Of a stretch of DNA of 11,447 bases, positions 1 through 7,514 are shown piece by piece; positions within the stretch are counted from its first letter, which is position 1, and the number at the start of each line of letters is the position of its first letter. A program made the translations under genes and the position numbers. Below the pieces are notes generated by a model. It had not been told where the DNA came from. It saw only the letters and a list, made by a program, of their open reading frames with translations, and ran no database searches. This DNA comes from an uncultured Clostridia bacterium (GTDB lineage Bacteria > Bacillota > Clostridia > Christensenellales > Aristaeellaceae): assembly GCA_946409855.1 (NCBI GenBank), contig CAMJXZ010000072.1, forward strand, positions 1 to 11,447, in the 5' to 3' direction.

Positions 1-561
1 AAGCTGTACATCCTGAATTCCAGCAATTCCGCGATCAATCTGTCCGACCTGCAGATCGGCAGCCAGCTGGCGAACGACTGCACGCAGGTTTTTCACAACT
101 GGGTCGTTCACCAGAAGGTAAAGGACCAGATCGGTCTTTCCTACACGCTCAGGCAGATGGAAAACATGATCCGGGTCAGCATTCTGTCCGGCACGCGTCT
201 GCTTGAAATCACCGTCACGTCGCCGGACCGGGATGAAGCCAAACTGATGGCGGATACCTATGCGCAGATCGGCCGGGAGTTCATCGCGGAAACGATGAAA
301 ACGGAAATGCCGACCATTTTCCAGCCGGCCCGTACCGGTGTACAGAGTTCTCCCAACAGGACGAGGAACCTGATCGTCGGGTTCCTGGTGGGCGCTCTGC
401 TGGCCAGCGCGGTGATCGTCATTGATTTTATCCGGGACGATAAGGTGCGCACTTCGGACGACGTGACGAAGCTGCTGGGCCTGCCCACGCTGGGCGTGGT
501 GACGATGCAGAGCGGCATGTCTTCTGACCCCGGCAGGAATTATAAAGGAGCGAGAAAATGA
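1..561 (+). CDS. Wzz/CapA-family polysaccharide chain-length regulator, C-terminal part (5' cut by window edge)
   Basis: The reading frame is open from base 1 without a start, so the gene begins upstream; 186 residues are visible. This is the membrane adaptor (CapA/YveK type) that controls chain length of capsule or exopolysaccharide and activates the cytoplasmic tyrosine kinase. What is seen: an extracytoplasmic stretch with the family pattern of strand LLEITVTSPDRDEAKLMAD followed by a helix, a proline-containing segment (visible residues about 103-119, ending SSPNRTR), one hydrophobic segment at about 123-144 (NLIVGFLVGALLASAVIVID), then a short cytoplasmic tail with RTSDDVTKLLGLPTLGVV, which in this family touches the kinase. 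The N-terminal membrane helix must lie outside the window. The stop codon overlaps the start of the kinase gene (ATGA), which implies translational coupling. Family call is firm; the exact polysaccharide is unknown. Confidence 0.88.
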   Translation, partial: KLYILNSSNSAINLSDLQIGSQLANDCTQVFHNWVVHQKVKDQIGLSYTLRQMENMIRVSILSGTRLLEITVTSPDRDEAKLMADTYAQIGREFIAETMKTEMPTIFQPARTGVQSSPNRTRNLIVGFLVGALLASAVIVIDFIRDDKVRTSDDVTKLLGLPTLGVVTMQSGMSSDPGRNYKGARK

Positions 562-1313
562 AGCAGGTCCTGATCCGTCAAAAGGACGCGCTGGATTATT
601 CAGGGAAGGAAGCGCTGAACAGCATCGCGACCAACCTGACCTTTGTCGGCCGTCATATGAACAAGTTCCTGCTTTCCAGCTGCGCCGCCAGCGAGGGCAA
701 ATCCTCCCTGGCCATGGAGCTGATGCTGAACCTTGCCGGGCGCGGAAACAGCGTGGTGCTGGTGGACGCCGACCTGCGCGCTTCCTTTACGATGTCCAAA
801 CTCAAGTTTGACACGGACGGCGCGGTCAACGGCCTGGTGCATTACCTGGCGGGCTACTGCGAACTGGAAGACATCATTTACGAGACCGACTCGGAAGGCG
901 CCTATCTGATCCCCATCGGCGATACGGTCGCCAACCCGCTCCCGCTGCTGGACTCCCAGGATTTTTCCAACATGCTCAAAACGCTGGGGGAAAAATTCGA
1001 TTACGTGCTCGTGGACGCGCCGCCCATCGGCGTGGTCATTGACGCCGCGGTTGTCGCGAAGAACTGCGACGGCGCGGTCTTCATCATCGAATACGGGAAA
1101 CGTTCCCGCCGCGATGTGGCGGAAGCCGTCTCACAGCTGGAGCAGTCCGGCTGTCCGGTCATCGGCTGCGTCATCAACATGGTGACCGTCAAGTCCCTTG
1201 CCGAAAAGAGCTATTACAAGAAGTACTACGGCAATCATTATGAAAAATATTACCGTGGGTACGGCGAGAAAAGCGGGGCTTCCGAAGACATCAAACAACG
1301 GAAACGAAAATAA
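558..1313 (+). CDS. CpsD/CapB-type BY-family tyrosine-protein kinase
   Basis: Bacterial tyrosine autokinase that works with the preceding membrane adaptor to regulate polysaccharide polymerisation and export at the cytoplasmic face. Visible motifs: Walker A at about residues 40-50 (SSCAASEGKSS; the family usually ends GKST, here GKSS), Walker A' at 66-73 (VVLVDADL), Walker B at 148-156 (DYVLVDAPP), and a C-terminal tyrosine cluster at 219-235 containing eight tyrosines, the autophosphorylation tail. It has no membrane segment, as expected for the split Firmicute arrangement. At 251 residues the length is slightly above typical CpsD. The start is supported by AAAGGAG at 544-550, seven bases before the ATG, and by the 4-base overlap with the upstream stop. 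A basic tail (KQRKRK) follows the cluster. An intrinsic terminator 10 bases after the stop ends the transcript. Confidence 0.92.
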   Translation: MKQVLIRQKDALDYSGKEALNSIATNLTFVGRHMNKFLLSSCAASEGKSSLAMELMLNLAGRGNSVVLVDADLRASFTMSKLKFDTDGAVNGLVHYLAGYCELEDIIYETDSEGAYLIPIGDTVANPLPLLDSQDFSNMLKTLGEKFDYVLVDAPPIGVVIDAAVVAKNCDGAVFIIEYGKRSRRDVAEAVSQLEQSGCPVIGCVINMVTVKSLAEKSYYKKYYGNHYEKYYRGYGEKSGASEDIKQRKRK

Positions 1314-1323
1314 AAGGTTCACT

Positions 1324-1350
1324 CGCTGCCAGCATCTGGCAGCGTTTTTT
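1324..1350 (+). terminator. Intrinsic terminator after the tyrosine kinase gene
   Basis: A perfect 9-base-pair stem, CGCTGCCAG at 1324-1332 and CTGGCAGCG at 1336-1344, has a 3-base loop and is followed directly by six T (1345-1350). It is a textbook Rho-independent terminator. It sits only 25 bases before the next start codon, with no obvious promoter in between. Confidence 0.9.
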
Positions 1351-1375
1351 AAAGTCTTGCCGGAGAGGAATTCGA

Positions 1376-2551
1376 ATGACCGAAAAAACGCAGCTGCTGT
1401 ACGACCGGGACGCTTACCTGGACCGTTTTACCGCTCATGTAACGGACTGCCGGAAGGATGAAAATGGGGATCATTATCACGTGATCCTGGACCGTACCTG
1501 CTTTTTCCCGGAACAGGGCGGGCAGACGGCGGATACCGGCCGGCTCGGGGAAAATGTCCGGGTGCTGGACGCGCAGATCCGTGACGGCGTCGTGGATCAC
1601 CTGACGGACGGGCCGCTCCGGCCGGGTGAAACGGTGGAGGGAAGGATCGATTTCGCGCACCGCTTCAGCCATATGCAGCAGCATACGGGGGAACACATTT
1701 TTTCGGGGCTGGTTTACCGCGATTACGGGTTTCACAACGTGGGCTTTCACTTGAGCGAGCGGACCGTCACCATGGACTATGACGGCTTCCTGACCGTGGA
1801 GCAGACGCGGTCCCTGGAACAAATGGCCAATCAGGTGATCTGGCGCGATCTCCCCGTGCTGGTCACATGGCCTGAGCCGGAGGAGCTTGCGCTGATCCCG
1901 TACCGCAGCAAGAAGGAAATCGCCGGAAGGCTCCGGCTGGTTACCATTCCGGGGGTGGATATCTGCGCCTGCTGCGCGCCGCACGTCCGCCATACCGGCG
2001 AGATCGGCGTGCTTCGGGTGATGAGCGCGATCCGCTACAAGGGCGGGACCCGCCTGAGCATCCTCTGCGGCAAAAGGGCGCTGGATCAGGCCGTGCTGGA
2101 AAGCGGAACGCTTTCTGCTCTTGGCCGGATGCTCTCCTGCCCGACGGAAGACCTTGCTTTACAGGTGCAGGCGCTGATGGACAGGGAAAAAAATCTGTCC
2201 GCGGCCCTGGAGGAAACCCGGCTTTCCGCTCTGATGAAACAGGCGGAACAGGCTGCCTGCGGCCGGCGGAACCCGGTCCTGACCGCCGGCCCTGTCAGCG
2301 AAAAAACGGCCTGCGCGGCGGCGGATGCGCTTTTGATGCGTCATCCCGGCGTATGCGGGGTCCTGTGGGAAGAGCAGGGGAAAAAACGGGTGATCCTGGT
2401 CAGCAATTCCGTTTCCCTCCGGCAGGCGGCGCAGGCGCTGCGCGGCACCGGTTCTTTCAAGGGCGGCGGGGACGACGCCTGCATCCGCGGGCAGACCGAA
2501 TGGAGCGCCGACCAGCTGGAGCAATGGCTGGACGCGTACACGAAGGGGTGA
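1376..2551 (+). CDS. AlaX-like alanyl-tRNA editing protein (long form, with DHHA1-like C-terminus)
   Basis: Free-standing homologue of the editing half of alanyl-tRNA synthetase; members hydrolyse mischarged Ser- or Gly-tRNA(Ala) in the cytoplasm. Visible: an N-terminal AlaRS-like barrel with FFPEQGGQ at residues 43-50 followed by TADTG; the zinc-binding editing motif HTGEH (H103, H107); and the second half of the zinc site CCAPH (C199, H203). A 391-residue length puts it with the long AlaX forms. Residues about 245-390 match the DHHA1 position, but the glycine-rich signature is degenerate (SFKGGGDDACIRGQ near 357-371) compared with the usual GGRPDxAQ type. There is no aminoacylation or anticodon region, so it is not a full synthetase. 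RBS GGAGAGG at 1362-1368 supports this ATG. The esterase gene follows after 6 bases, so the two are probably co-transcribed. Which mischarged amino acid it clears cannot be read from the sequence. Confidence 0.88.
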   Translation: MTEKTQLLYDRDAYLDRFTAHVTDCRKDENGDHYHVILDRTCFFPEQGGQTADTGRLGENVRVLDAQIRDGVVDHLTDGPLRPGETVEGRIDFAHRFSHMQQHTGEHIFSGLVYRDYGFHNVGFHLSERTVTMDYDGFLTVEQTRSLEQMANQVIWRDLPVLVTWPEPEELALIPYRSKKEIAGRLRLVTIPGVDICACCAPHVRHTGEIGVLRVMSAIRYKGGTRLSILCGKRALDQAVLESGTLSALGRMLSCPTEDLALQVQALMDREKNLSAALEETRLSALMKQAEQAACGRRNPVLTAGPVSEKTACAAADALLMRHPGVCGVLWEEQGKKRVILVSNSVSLRQAAQALRGTGSFKGGGDDACIRGQTEWSADQLEQWLDAYTKG

Positions 2552-2557
2552 ACAGGC

Positions 2558-3583
2558 ATGATGGTTGATGTGCGGAATGATCGGAACGTGCTGGCGGTGG
2601 GACGTTATCCCGAAGGGGAGAAGGGCCTTTTATGCTGGACGGGAAGCGCCCTGGTGATCCGGGGCAGGCTGCGCGAATGGTCCGCTGAGATCGAGGCGGA
2701 CTGGCAGGTGAATTCCCCCTATATGGGCGTGCTGGTGGACGGCGCGCCGGTAGCGCGTTTTGCCCTGGGCAGGGGGAAGCACACTTACACGCTGCTGACC
2801 GGGCTGGATGAGACGGTGGAGCATGAGTTTACGCTGTTCAGGGATACGCAGCCGATGGGCGGAGAGGAAAAGCTGCTGGTCCGGGTCACCGGCATGGCGG
2901 CGGAGGGGAACCTGCTGAGCCCAAAGGAAAAGCCCGTCATCGAGGTGATCGGAGACAGCCTGACCACCGGCGAGGGAACCGTCGGCCCGCTGAGCGGCCA
3001 GGAATGGCGGAGCGTGTGGCTGTGCGGCATGAACACCTGGGCGCAGGCCATGTGCCAGGCCTTGGACGCCCGGGGAGAATGGGTTTCCCAGAGCGGATGG
3101 GGGCTTTATACCGGCTGGGACAATAACCCGGATACGGTGCTTTCCGCCATCTATGAAAGCGCGGCGGCGCATTCACCGTACGCGGACCTGCGGCACGATT
3201 TTGCCGCCCATCCCGTTCGGGCGGTGGTCGTAAACCTTGGCACCAACGACTGGAACGCCCTCAAGGACAAGACCGGCAGCGCCCAGGCGGCGCACAGGCA
3301 GCGGGTCGAAGAAGCGGCCCTTTCGCTGCTTGCGCAGATCCACCGCTGCCGTCCGGGAACGCCGGTGCTGCTGATTTACGGCATGTGTACCCATGAGCTG
3401 GCGGATTGTCTGCGCGCGGCGGCGGAAAAGGACGCGGAGGCTTCTTCTTCATTGACCGCCTTTCTGGAACTGCCGGAGTGCACGGATCAGGAACTGGGCA
3501 GCCGCGGCCATCCGGGCGCTGCGTTTCAGCGGCGCTGCGGATTGCTGGCGGCTCAAAAGCTGCGGGCGCTGGGCGTTTTCTGA
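2558..3583 (+). CDS. SGNH/GDSL-family esterase, CE2-like two-domain form
   Basis: Predicted O-acyl (probably acetyl) esterase acting on carbohydrate or another small ester. There are two parts: a beta-rich N-terminal domain (about 1-122), as in carbohydrate esterase family 2, and an SGNH hydrolase domain (about 128-341). Visible catalytic blocks: IGDSLTTGEG with nucleophile S134, NLGTNDW with N230, and RGHPG with H318. The position three residues before that histidine, Asp in most GDSL enzymes, is Ser315, so the enzyme probably uses a Ser-His dyad as described for CE2. There is no signal peptide or membrane segment, so it should act inside the cell, which is unusual for an enzyme thought to deacetylate polysaccharide. 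The gene starts 6 bases after the AlaX-like gene; AAGGGG at 2543-2548 serves ATG 2558, and ATG 2561 is an equally possible start. The fold is firm; the substrate is inferred. Confidence 0.82.
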   Translation: MMVDVRNDRNVLAVGRYPEGEKGLLCWTGSALVIRGRLREWSAEIEADWQVNSPYMGVLVDGAPVARFALGRGKHTYTLLTGLDETVEHEFTLFRDTQPMGGEEKLLVRVTGMAAEGNLLSPKEKPVIEVIGDSLTTGEGTVGPLSGQEWRSVWLCGMNTWAQAMCQALDARGEWVSQSGWGLYTGWDNNPDTVLSAIYESAAAHSPYADLRHDFAAHPVRAVVVNLGTNDWNALKDKTGSAQAAHRQRVEEAALSLLAQIHRCRPGTPVLLIYGMCTHELADCLRAAAEKDAEASSSLTAFLELPECTDQELGSRGHPGAAFQRRCGLLAAQKLRALGVF

Positions 3584-3587
3584 CGCT

Positions 3588-3616
3588 TTGCAATACAGGG
3601 CATTCTATGGTATACT
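3588..3616 (+). promoter_or_regulatory. Sigma-A-type promoter with extended -10 for the NYN/GT2/symporter operon
   Basis: TTGCAA (3588-3593) and TATACT (3611-3616) are separated by exactly 17 bases, and TGG before the -10 supplies the extended TGn element. It starts just 5 bases after the esterase stop. Transcription would begin near 3623, giving a leader of about 80 bases before the TTG start at 3704. Confidence 0.75.
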
Positions 3617-3623
3617 TAAACGG

Positions 3624-3641
3624 ATCCGGCTGAAGCCGGAT
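3624..3641 (+). promoter_or_regulatory. Palindrome/hairpin at the predicted transcript start
   Basis: ATCCGGC (3624-3630) and GCCGGAT (3635-3641) form a perfect 7-base-pair stem with a TGAA loop. It falls exactly where transcription from the 3588-3616 promoter should start. It could be a 5'-end stabilising hairpin or a DNA operator. It is not a normal terminator, since no T-run follows it. Confidence 0.5.
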
Positions 3642-3687
3642 GCGGAACACAAAAAGTTTTGAAGAAATAATCGAATGAATCGGATAC

Positions 3688-3694
3688 AAAGGAG
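3688..3694 (+). promoter_or_regulatory. Ribosome binding site deciding a TTG start
   Basis: AAAGGAG lies nine bases before TTG 3704. The nearer ATG codons at 3696 and 3699 are in another frame that stops at once (ATG ATG GTT TGA), so the TTG is the only useful start. Confidence 0.75.
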
Positions 3695-3703
3695 TATGAT
3701 GGT

Positions 3704-4702
3704 TTGAGCAGTTCTCGTTTTGCGTTATTTGTGGATCTGGAAAACTGCGGGGCCAAGGTGGCCACGCTGAACAGCATCCTGGAAAAGGTCAAGATCCGCG
3801 GTGATATCCTGCTGGGCAAGGTATACGGATATACCGACCAGTTTGGCGACCTGAAAGAAATCCTGCTGAGCAACACGTTTACCGTGGTGCCTTCCCTGCG
3901 GTACGGGATCAGCCAGAAAAACAACGCCGACATCCTGCTGGTGATCGACGCGCTGGAAGTGGCCTATACCAATCCGCTGATCGACAGCTTCTGCATCGTT
4001 TCGGGGGACAGCGACTATACCCCGCTGGTCGGCCGGCTTAAATCCATGGGGAAATTTGTCCTGGGAATCAGCCGCAGCGAAGTGGCCAGCTCCATTTTTA
4101 TCAATGCCTGCAACGAATTCCAGTTCCTGGAGTCCGTGAAATCCACCAGCCGGGTCAGCCGGGGCAAAAAGAAGAGCGCCGGTTCGGACGAAACGCTGGA
4201 CCTGGCCGGCCTGGCCAAGCTGGTGGAATCCATCATTTCCGAACAGGCGGACGAAGGAGAGATGTACGCCAGCGAACTCAAGGGCGTTCTGCTGCGCCTG
4301 CAGCCCGATTTCAACGAAAAGACCTACGGCTGCGCGACCTTCGGAAAGCTTTTGCAGAAGCTCGCGCAGGAAGAAAAAGTGATCACCGTCAAGTCGGACA
4401 ACTTCAATGTCCTGGTTTCTCTCAATCAGGAAGCGGCTCCCTCCGGAAAGGGCGAAAACCAGCTGACGCAGAGCAACTGGCAGCAGGCGTTTGCCGAGCA
4501 GCTGAAGCACTATAAGGACGACGGGTTTGAACGGATCAATCCGTCCATCCTGAAGGAGGACATTCAGTCCGCCTATCCGGATTTCCAGGAGCGTTCCATC
4601 GGCTTCAAGCGCTTTTCGGATGTGCTCAAGGAGCTGCAGAAGGCCGGCATCCTGCAGCTGGAAAGCGACGACCAGAAGAACCTGCTGATCCGGATGCTCT
4701 GA
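3704..4702 (+). CDS. NYN-domain (PIN-like) putative ribonuclease with tandem OST-HTH/LOTUS-like domains
   Basis: Putative RNA-binding nuclease of the LabA/DUF88 (NYN) group. Residues about 4-143 form the NYN domain. FVDLEN carries D11 and N14, NNADILLVID carries D76 and D82, and VSGDSDYTPL carries D102 and D104; these match the acidic metal-binding positions expected of a PIN-like nuclease. A basic linker (RVSRGKKKSAG, about 150-160) leads to two copies of a winged-helix-like unit at about 168-238 and 258-330. Each copy has a helix, then PDFNEKTYGCATFGKLL or PDFQERSIGFKRFSDVL, then a short strand, which is the LOTUS/OST-HTH pattern. The start is TTG, chosen by the RBS at 3688-3694. It is the first gene of a probable operon from its own promoter. 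RNA targets and biological role are unknown, and nothing in the neighbours fixes them. Domain identification is good; nuclease activity is inferred. Confidence 0.85.
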   Translation: MSSSRFALFVDLENCGAKVATLNSILEKVKIRGDILLGKVYGYTDQFGDLKEILLSNTFTVVPSLRYGISQKNNADILLVIDALEVAYTNPLIDSFCIVSGDSDYTPLVGRLKSMGKFVLGISRSEVASSIFINACNEFQFLESVKSTSRVSRGKKKSAGSDETLDLAGLAKLVESIISEQADEGEMYASELKGVLLRLQPDFNEKTYGCATFGKLLQKLAQEEKVITVKSDNFNVLVSLNQEAAPSGKGENQLTQSNWQQAFAEQLKHYKDDGFERINPSILKEDIQSAYPDFQERSIGFKRFSDVLKELQKAGILQLESDDQKNLLIRML

Positions 4703-4728
4703 TCCGGACGGCGAGATTTGGCAAGGAT

Positions 4729-4735
4729 AGGAGGG
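4729..4735 (+). promoter_or_regulatory. Ribosome binding site deciding the glycosyltransferase start
   Basis: AGGAGGG is one base from ATG 4737, which is too close, and seven bases from ATG 4743, which is ideal. The downstream ATG is therefore preferred. Confidence 0.7.
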
Positions 4736-4742
4736 CATGCGG

Positions 4743-5669
4743 ATGCGTCCTGTTTATTCCGTTGTGGTTCCCTGCTACAACGAGGAAGAAGTGATCCGGG
4801 AAACCCACCGCCGGCTGACGGATGTGATGGCCGGCATGGGGGAGGAATATGAGATCCTGTACGTCAACGACGGCTCCCGGGACAAGACGATGATGATCCT
4901 GCGGGACATCGCGGCCGGGGATCCCCGGGCCAAGGTGGTCTCCTTTGCGCGCAACCGCGGGCATCAGATCGCCGTGTCCGCCGGGCTGGATTACGCCCTG
5001 GGGGACGCGGTCGTCATCATCGACGCGGACCTGCAGGACCCGCCGGAGCTGATCCCGCAGATGGCGGAATACTGGAAGAGCGGTTCGCAGGTGGTGTACG
5101 GCCAGCGGCTCCACCGGGCCGGGGAAAGCCGCTTTAAGCTGCTGACCGCTGAAATCTACTACAAGGTCATCAACCGCCTGACGGACGGGCTGATCCCGCG
5201 GGATACGGGGGATTTCCGCCTGGTGGACCGGACGGTGGTGGACATTGTCAAGAGCATGCCGGAGCATTCCCGTTTTTTAAGGGGGATGTTCGCCTGGGTC
5301 GGGTTCAAGCAGACGCCGCTTCCCTATGACCGCGCGCCCCGCTACGCGGGGCAGACGCACTACCCGCTCAAGAAGATGGTGCGCCTGGCGCTGGACGGGA
5401 TCGTGGGCTTTTCCGTAAAGCCCCTCAAGATCGCCTACTATACCGGGATCCTCTGGGCGTTCCTGGGGTTCCTTGCGGCGCTGGTGCTGCTGGTGCTTCT
5501 GTGCTGCGGCGTCAGCGGCGGCATGTGGTGGCTGGCTTCCCTGATGATGGTGCTGACCGGGAATCTCCTGATCTGCCTGGGGCTGGCCGGGGAATACATC
5601 GGGCGCACCTTTGAGGACGCCAGAAACCGGCCGCTGTATATTGTGGCAGCCACCTGCAATATCGATTGA
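4743..5669 (+). CDS. GT2-family polyprenyl-phosphate-type glycosyltransferase, membrane anchored (GtrB/DPM1-like)
   Basis: Inverting glycosyltransferase predicted to move a sugar from an NDP-sugar to undecaprenyl phosphate on the inner side of the membrane. Visible: the N-terminal GT-A start VYSVVVPCYNEEEVI (residues 4-18), VNDGSRDKT (41-49), and the metal/nucleotide site DADLQDPPEL (94-103). The acceptor-loop region TGDFRLVDR (155-163) and RYAGQTHYPLKK (200-211) are also present. Two C-terminal membrane segments lie at about 232-256 and 262-283, followed by the family end NRPLYIV (295-301). At 308 residues the length is normal. The start is set by the RBS at 4729-4735; ATG 4737 would add two residues. 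The gap from the NYN gene is 40 bases and to the symporter 14, suggesting one operon. No GtrA-type flippase is in the window, so the donor sugar and final product remain open. Confidence 0.88.
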   Translation: MRPVYSVVVPCYNEEEVIRETHRRLTDVMAGMGEEYEILYVNDGSRDKTMMILRDIAAGDPRAKVVSFARNRGHQIAVSAGLDYALGDAVVIIDADLQDPPELIPQMAEYWKSGSQVVYGQRLHRAGESRFKLLTAEIYYKVINRLTDGLIPRDTGDFRLVDRTVVDIVKSMPEHSRFLRGMFAWVGFKQTPLPYDRAPRYAGQTHYPLKKMVRLALDGIVGFSVKPLKIAYYTGILWAFLGFLAALVLLVLLCCGVSGGMWWLASLMMVLTGNLLICLGLAGEYIGRTFEDARNRPLYIVAATCNID

Positions 5670-5683
5670 CATTCGGAGGGACT

Positions 5684-7459
5684 ATGGACTTTTTTGACGG
5701 GCTGACGATGATCGGCGGGCTGTGCCTGTTCCTGTTCGGGATGAACGTCATGAGCGGCGCGCTGAAGCAGAAGGCGGGCAAGCGGCTGGACAGCCTGCTG
5801 CATAAGATGACCGCCAACCGGATGACGGCCATCTTCATCGGTCTGGTCGCGACGGCCGTGCTGCAGTCTTCCAGCGCGACGAGCGTGCTGACCATCTCCT
5901 TTGTGAACTCGGGGATCATGACCTTAGGGCAGGCCATCGGCGTCATGATGGGCGCCAACGTCGGTTCCACGGCGACCAACTGGCTGCTGTCTTTGAGCGG
6001 CCTTGGCAGCGGGAGCTTCCTGCTGACCATGCTGAAGCCCAAGAGCTTTACCCCGATCCTGGCGCTGATCGGCGTGATCTTCTACATCTTCAGCAACAAA
6101 CAGAAGCGGAAGAGCACCGGCCTGATCCTGCTGGGCTTCTCCACGCTGATGTACGGGATGGAGATCATGGGCGGCGCGGTGGAAGAACTGAAGGGGGACG
6201 AAAGCTTCCAGCAGATCTTCACCCTTTTTGAAAACCCGTTCCTGGGCCTGCTGGCGGGCGTGCTGCTGACCATGGTCATCCAGTCCTCCGCGGCCAGCAT
6301 CGGTATCCTGCAGGCGCTGAGCGCGGCCGGACAGATCAGCTTTCCCGCCGCGGTGCCGCTGATCATGGGCGCCAACATCGGCACCTGCATCACGGCGGTC
6401 TTATCGTCCATCGGCGCGTCCCGGGATGGCAAACGGACGGCCGCCGCCCACGTGATGTTCAATGTGATCGGCACGGCGGTGTTCATGACGATCTACCTGG
6501 TGATACAGGCCGTCTGGAAACCGGCGCTCTTCACGGGAACGGTTAATCCCGTGTCCATCGCGCTGATCAATACCGTCTTTAAGGTTTTGTGCCTGCTGCT
6601 CTTCCTGCCGTTCCCGTCCCTGCTGGAAACGCTGTCCGGGAAGCTCATCAAGGAAAAAGCGGAGCCGCAGAGCACGATCCAGCTGGACGAGCGTCTGCTT
6701 TCCACGCCGGCCCTGGCCGTGCAGCGCTGTGACCAGATGACCCACGAGATGGCGGAGGTGGCGCTGCGGGGCGCGAAAGACGCCCTGATGAGCCTGAGCG
6801 GCTGCAGCGAGGAAATGGCGGCTTCCATCCGCCAGCGGGAGGATGAAACCGACCAGTACGAGGATGTGCTGGGCTCCTATCTGATCAAGGTGAGCGCCGC
6901 GCGCATCAGCGAAAAGGACGGCCGCCGCGCGACCGCCATGCTCAAGCTGATCAGCGACCTGGAGCGTATTTCGGACTATTCTGTCAGCATCCTGGCTTCC
7001 GGCGAGGAGATGCGGGAAAAGGAACTCACTTTTTCCGATGCCGCCAATCAGGAAATCCACACCATCCTCATGGCCACCAACGAGATCCTGGATATCACGC
7101 TGAACGCCTACGAGCGGGAGGATGTCTCCACGGCCGCGCATGTGGAGCCGCTGGCCCGGGTGATCGATAACCTGAAGGACCAGCTGCGGACAAACCACAT
7201 CCTGCGCATGCAGAAGGGTACCTGCTCCATCGAGGCCGGCTTTGTCTGGAACGACCTGCTGACCAGCCTGGAGCGCGTGGCCGGACACTGCTCCAACGTG
7301 GCGGGCTGCATCATCGACGCCGCCCAGTACAGCCTGAGCCTGCACGAGACCCTGCGGACCATCCGCCGGGATTCGCCGGCGTTCCGGGAAGACTTTGACC
7401 TGTATACCAGAAAGTACCGGCTGGAAAGCGTTCCGGAAACGCTGGACACGGTTGGCTGA
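5684..7459 (+). CDS. Na+/phosphate symporter (NptA/PF02690 type) with C-terminal PhoU-like domain
   Basis: Membrane protein predicted to import inorganic phosphate with sodium. Two inverted repeats of the Na/Pi cotransporter domain are visible, each with its signature: QSSSAT at residues 61-66 with GANVGST at 90-96, and QSSAAS at 200-205 with GANIGT at 229-234. Hydrophobic helices fill about 8-312. From about 345 to 580 the protein is soluble and helical with a PhoU-like pattern (REDETDQYEDVLGSYLIKVS and a second similar helical bundle), as is common in bacterial members of about 550-600 residues. The start at ATG 5684 is preferred: GGAGG at 5675-5679 precedes it (four-base gap, slightly short) and MDFFDGLTMIGGLCLFLFGM matches the usual N-terminus. 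TTG 5666 is in frame but has no RBS. It is the last gene of the plus-strand operon, closed by the terminator at 7515-7543. Confidence 0.92.
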   Translation: MDFFDGLTMIGGLCLFLFGMNVMSGALKQKAGKRLDSLLHKMTANRMTAIFIGLVATAVLQSSSATSVLTISFVNSGIMTLGQAIGVMMGANVGSTATNWLLSLSGLGSGSFLLTMLKPKSFTPILALIGVIFYIFSNKQKRKSTGLILLGFSTLMYGMEIMGGAVEELKGDESFQQIFTLFENPFLGLLAGVLLTMVIQSSAASIGILQALSAAGQISFPAAVPLIMGANIGTCITAVLSSIGASRDGKRTAAAHVMFNVIGTAVFMTIYLVIQAVWKPALFTGTVNPVSIALINTVFKVLCLLLFLPFPSLLETLSGKLIKEKAEPQSTIQLDERLLSTPALAVQRCDQMTHEMAEVALRGAKDALMSLSGCSEEMAASIRQREDETDQYEDVLGSYLIKVSAARISEKDGRRATAMLKLISDLERISDYSVSILASGEEMREKELTFSDAANQEIHTILMATNEILDITLNAYEREDVSTAAHVEPLARVIDNLKDQLRTNHILRMQKGTCSIEAGFVWNDLLTSLERVAGHCSNVAGCIIDAAQYSLSLHETLRTIRRDSPAFREDFDLYTRKYRLESVPETLDTVG

Positions 7460-7514
7460 GGGAGTGACCTCCCTGCGTAAAGCCGTCTGCCGGACCTTCC
7501 ATTTTCCCGCAAGC

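Noticed and set aside
1376..2551. Complete alanyl-tRNA synthetase
   Set aside because: It lacks the aminoacylation and tRNA-recognition regions; only the editing half and a degenerate DHHA1-like end are present in 391 residues.
3624..3641. Hairpin as terminator of the AlaX/esterase operon
   Set aside because: It is followed by a GC- and A-rich stretch rather than T, and it lies downstream of a good promoter, so a leader or operator role fits better.
3725..4738. 337-codon open frame on the minus strand across the NYN gene
   Set aside because: The plus-strand frame has a promoter, an RBS, an NYN domain and tandem repeats; the antisense frame has none of these.
7459..7474. AGGGAG/CTCCCT hairpin directly after the symporter stop
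   Set aside because: It has only 6 base pairs and no T-run, and the strong terminator at 7515-7543 explains transcript ending.
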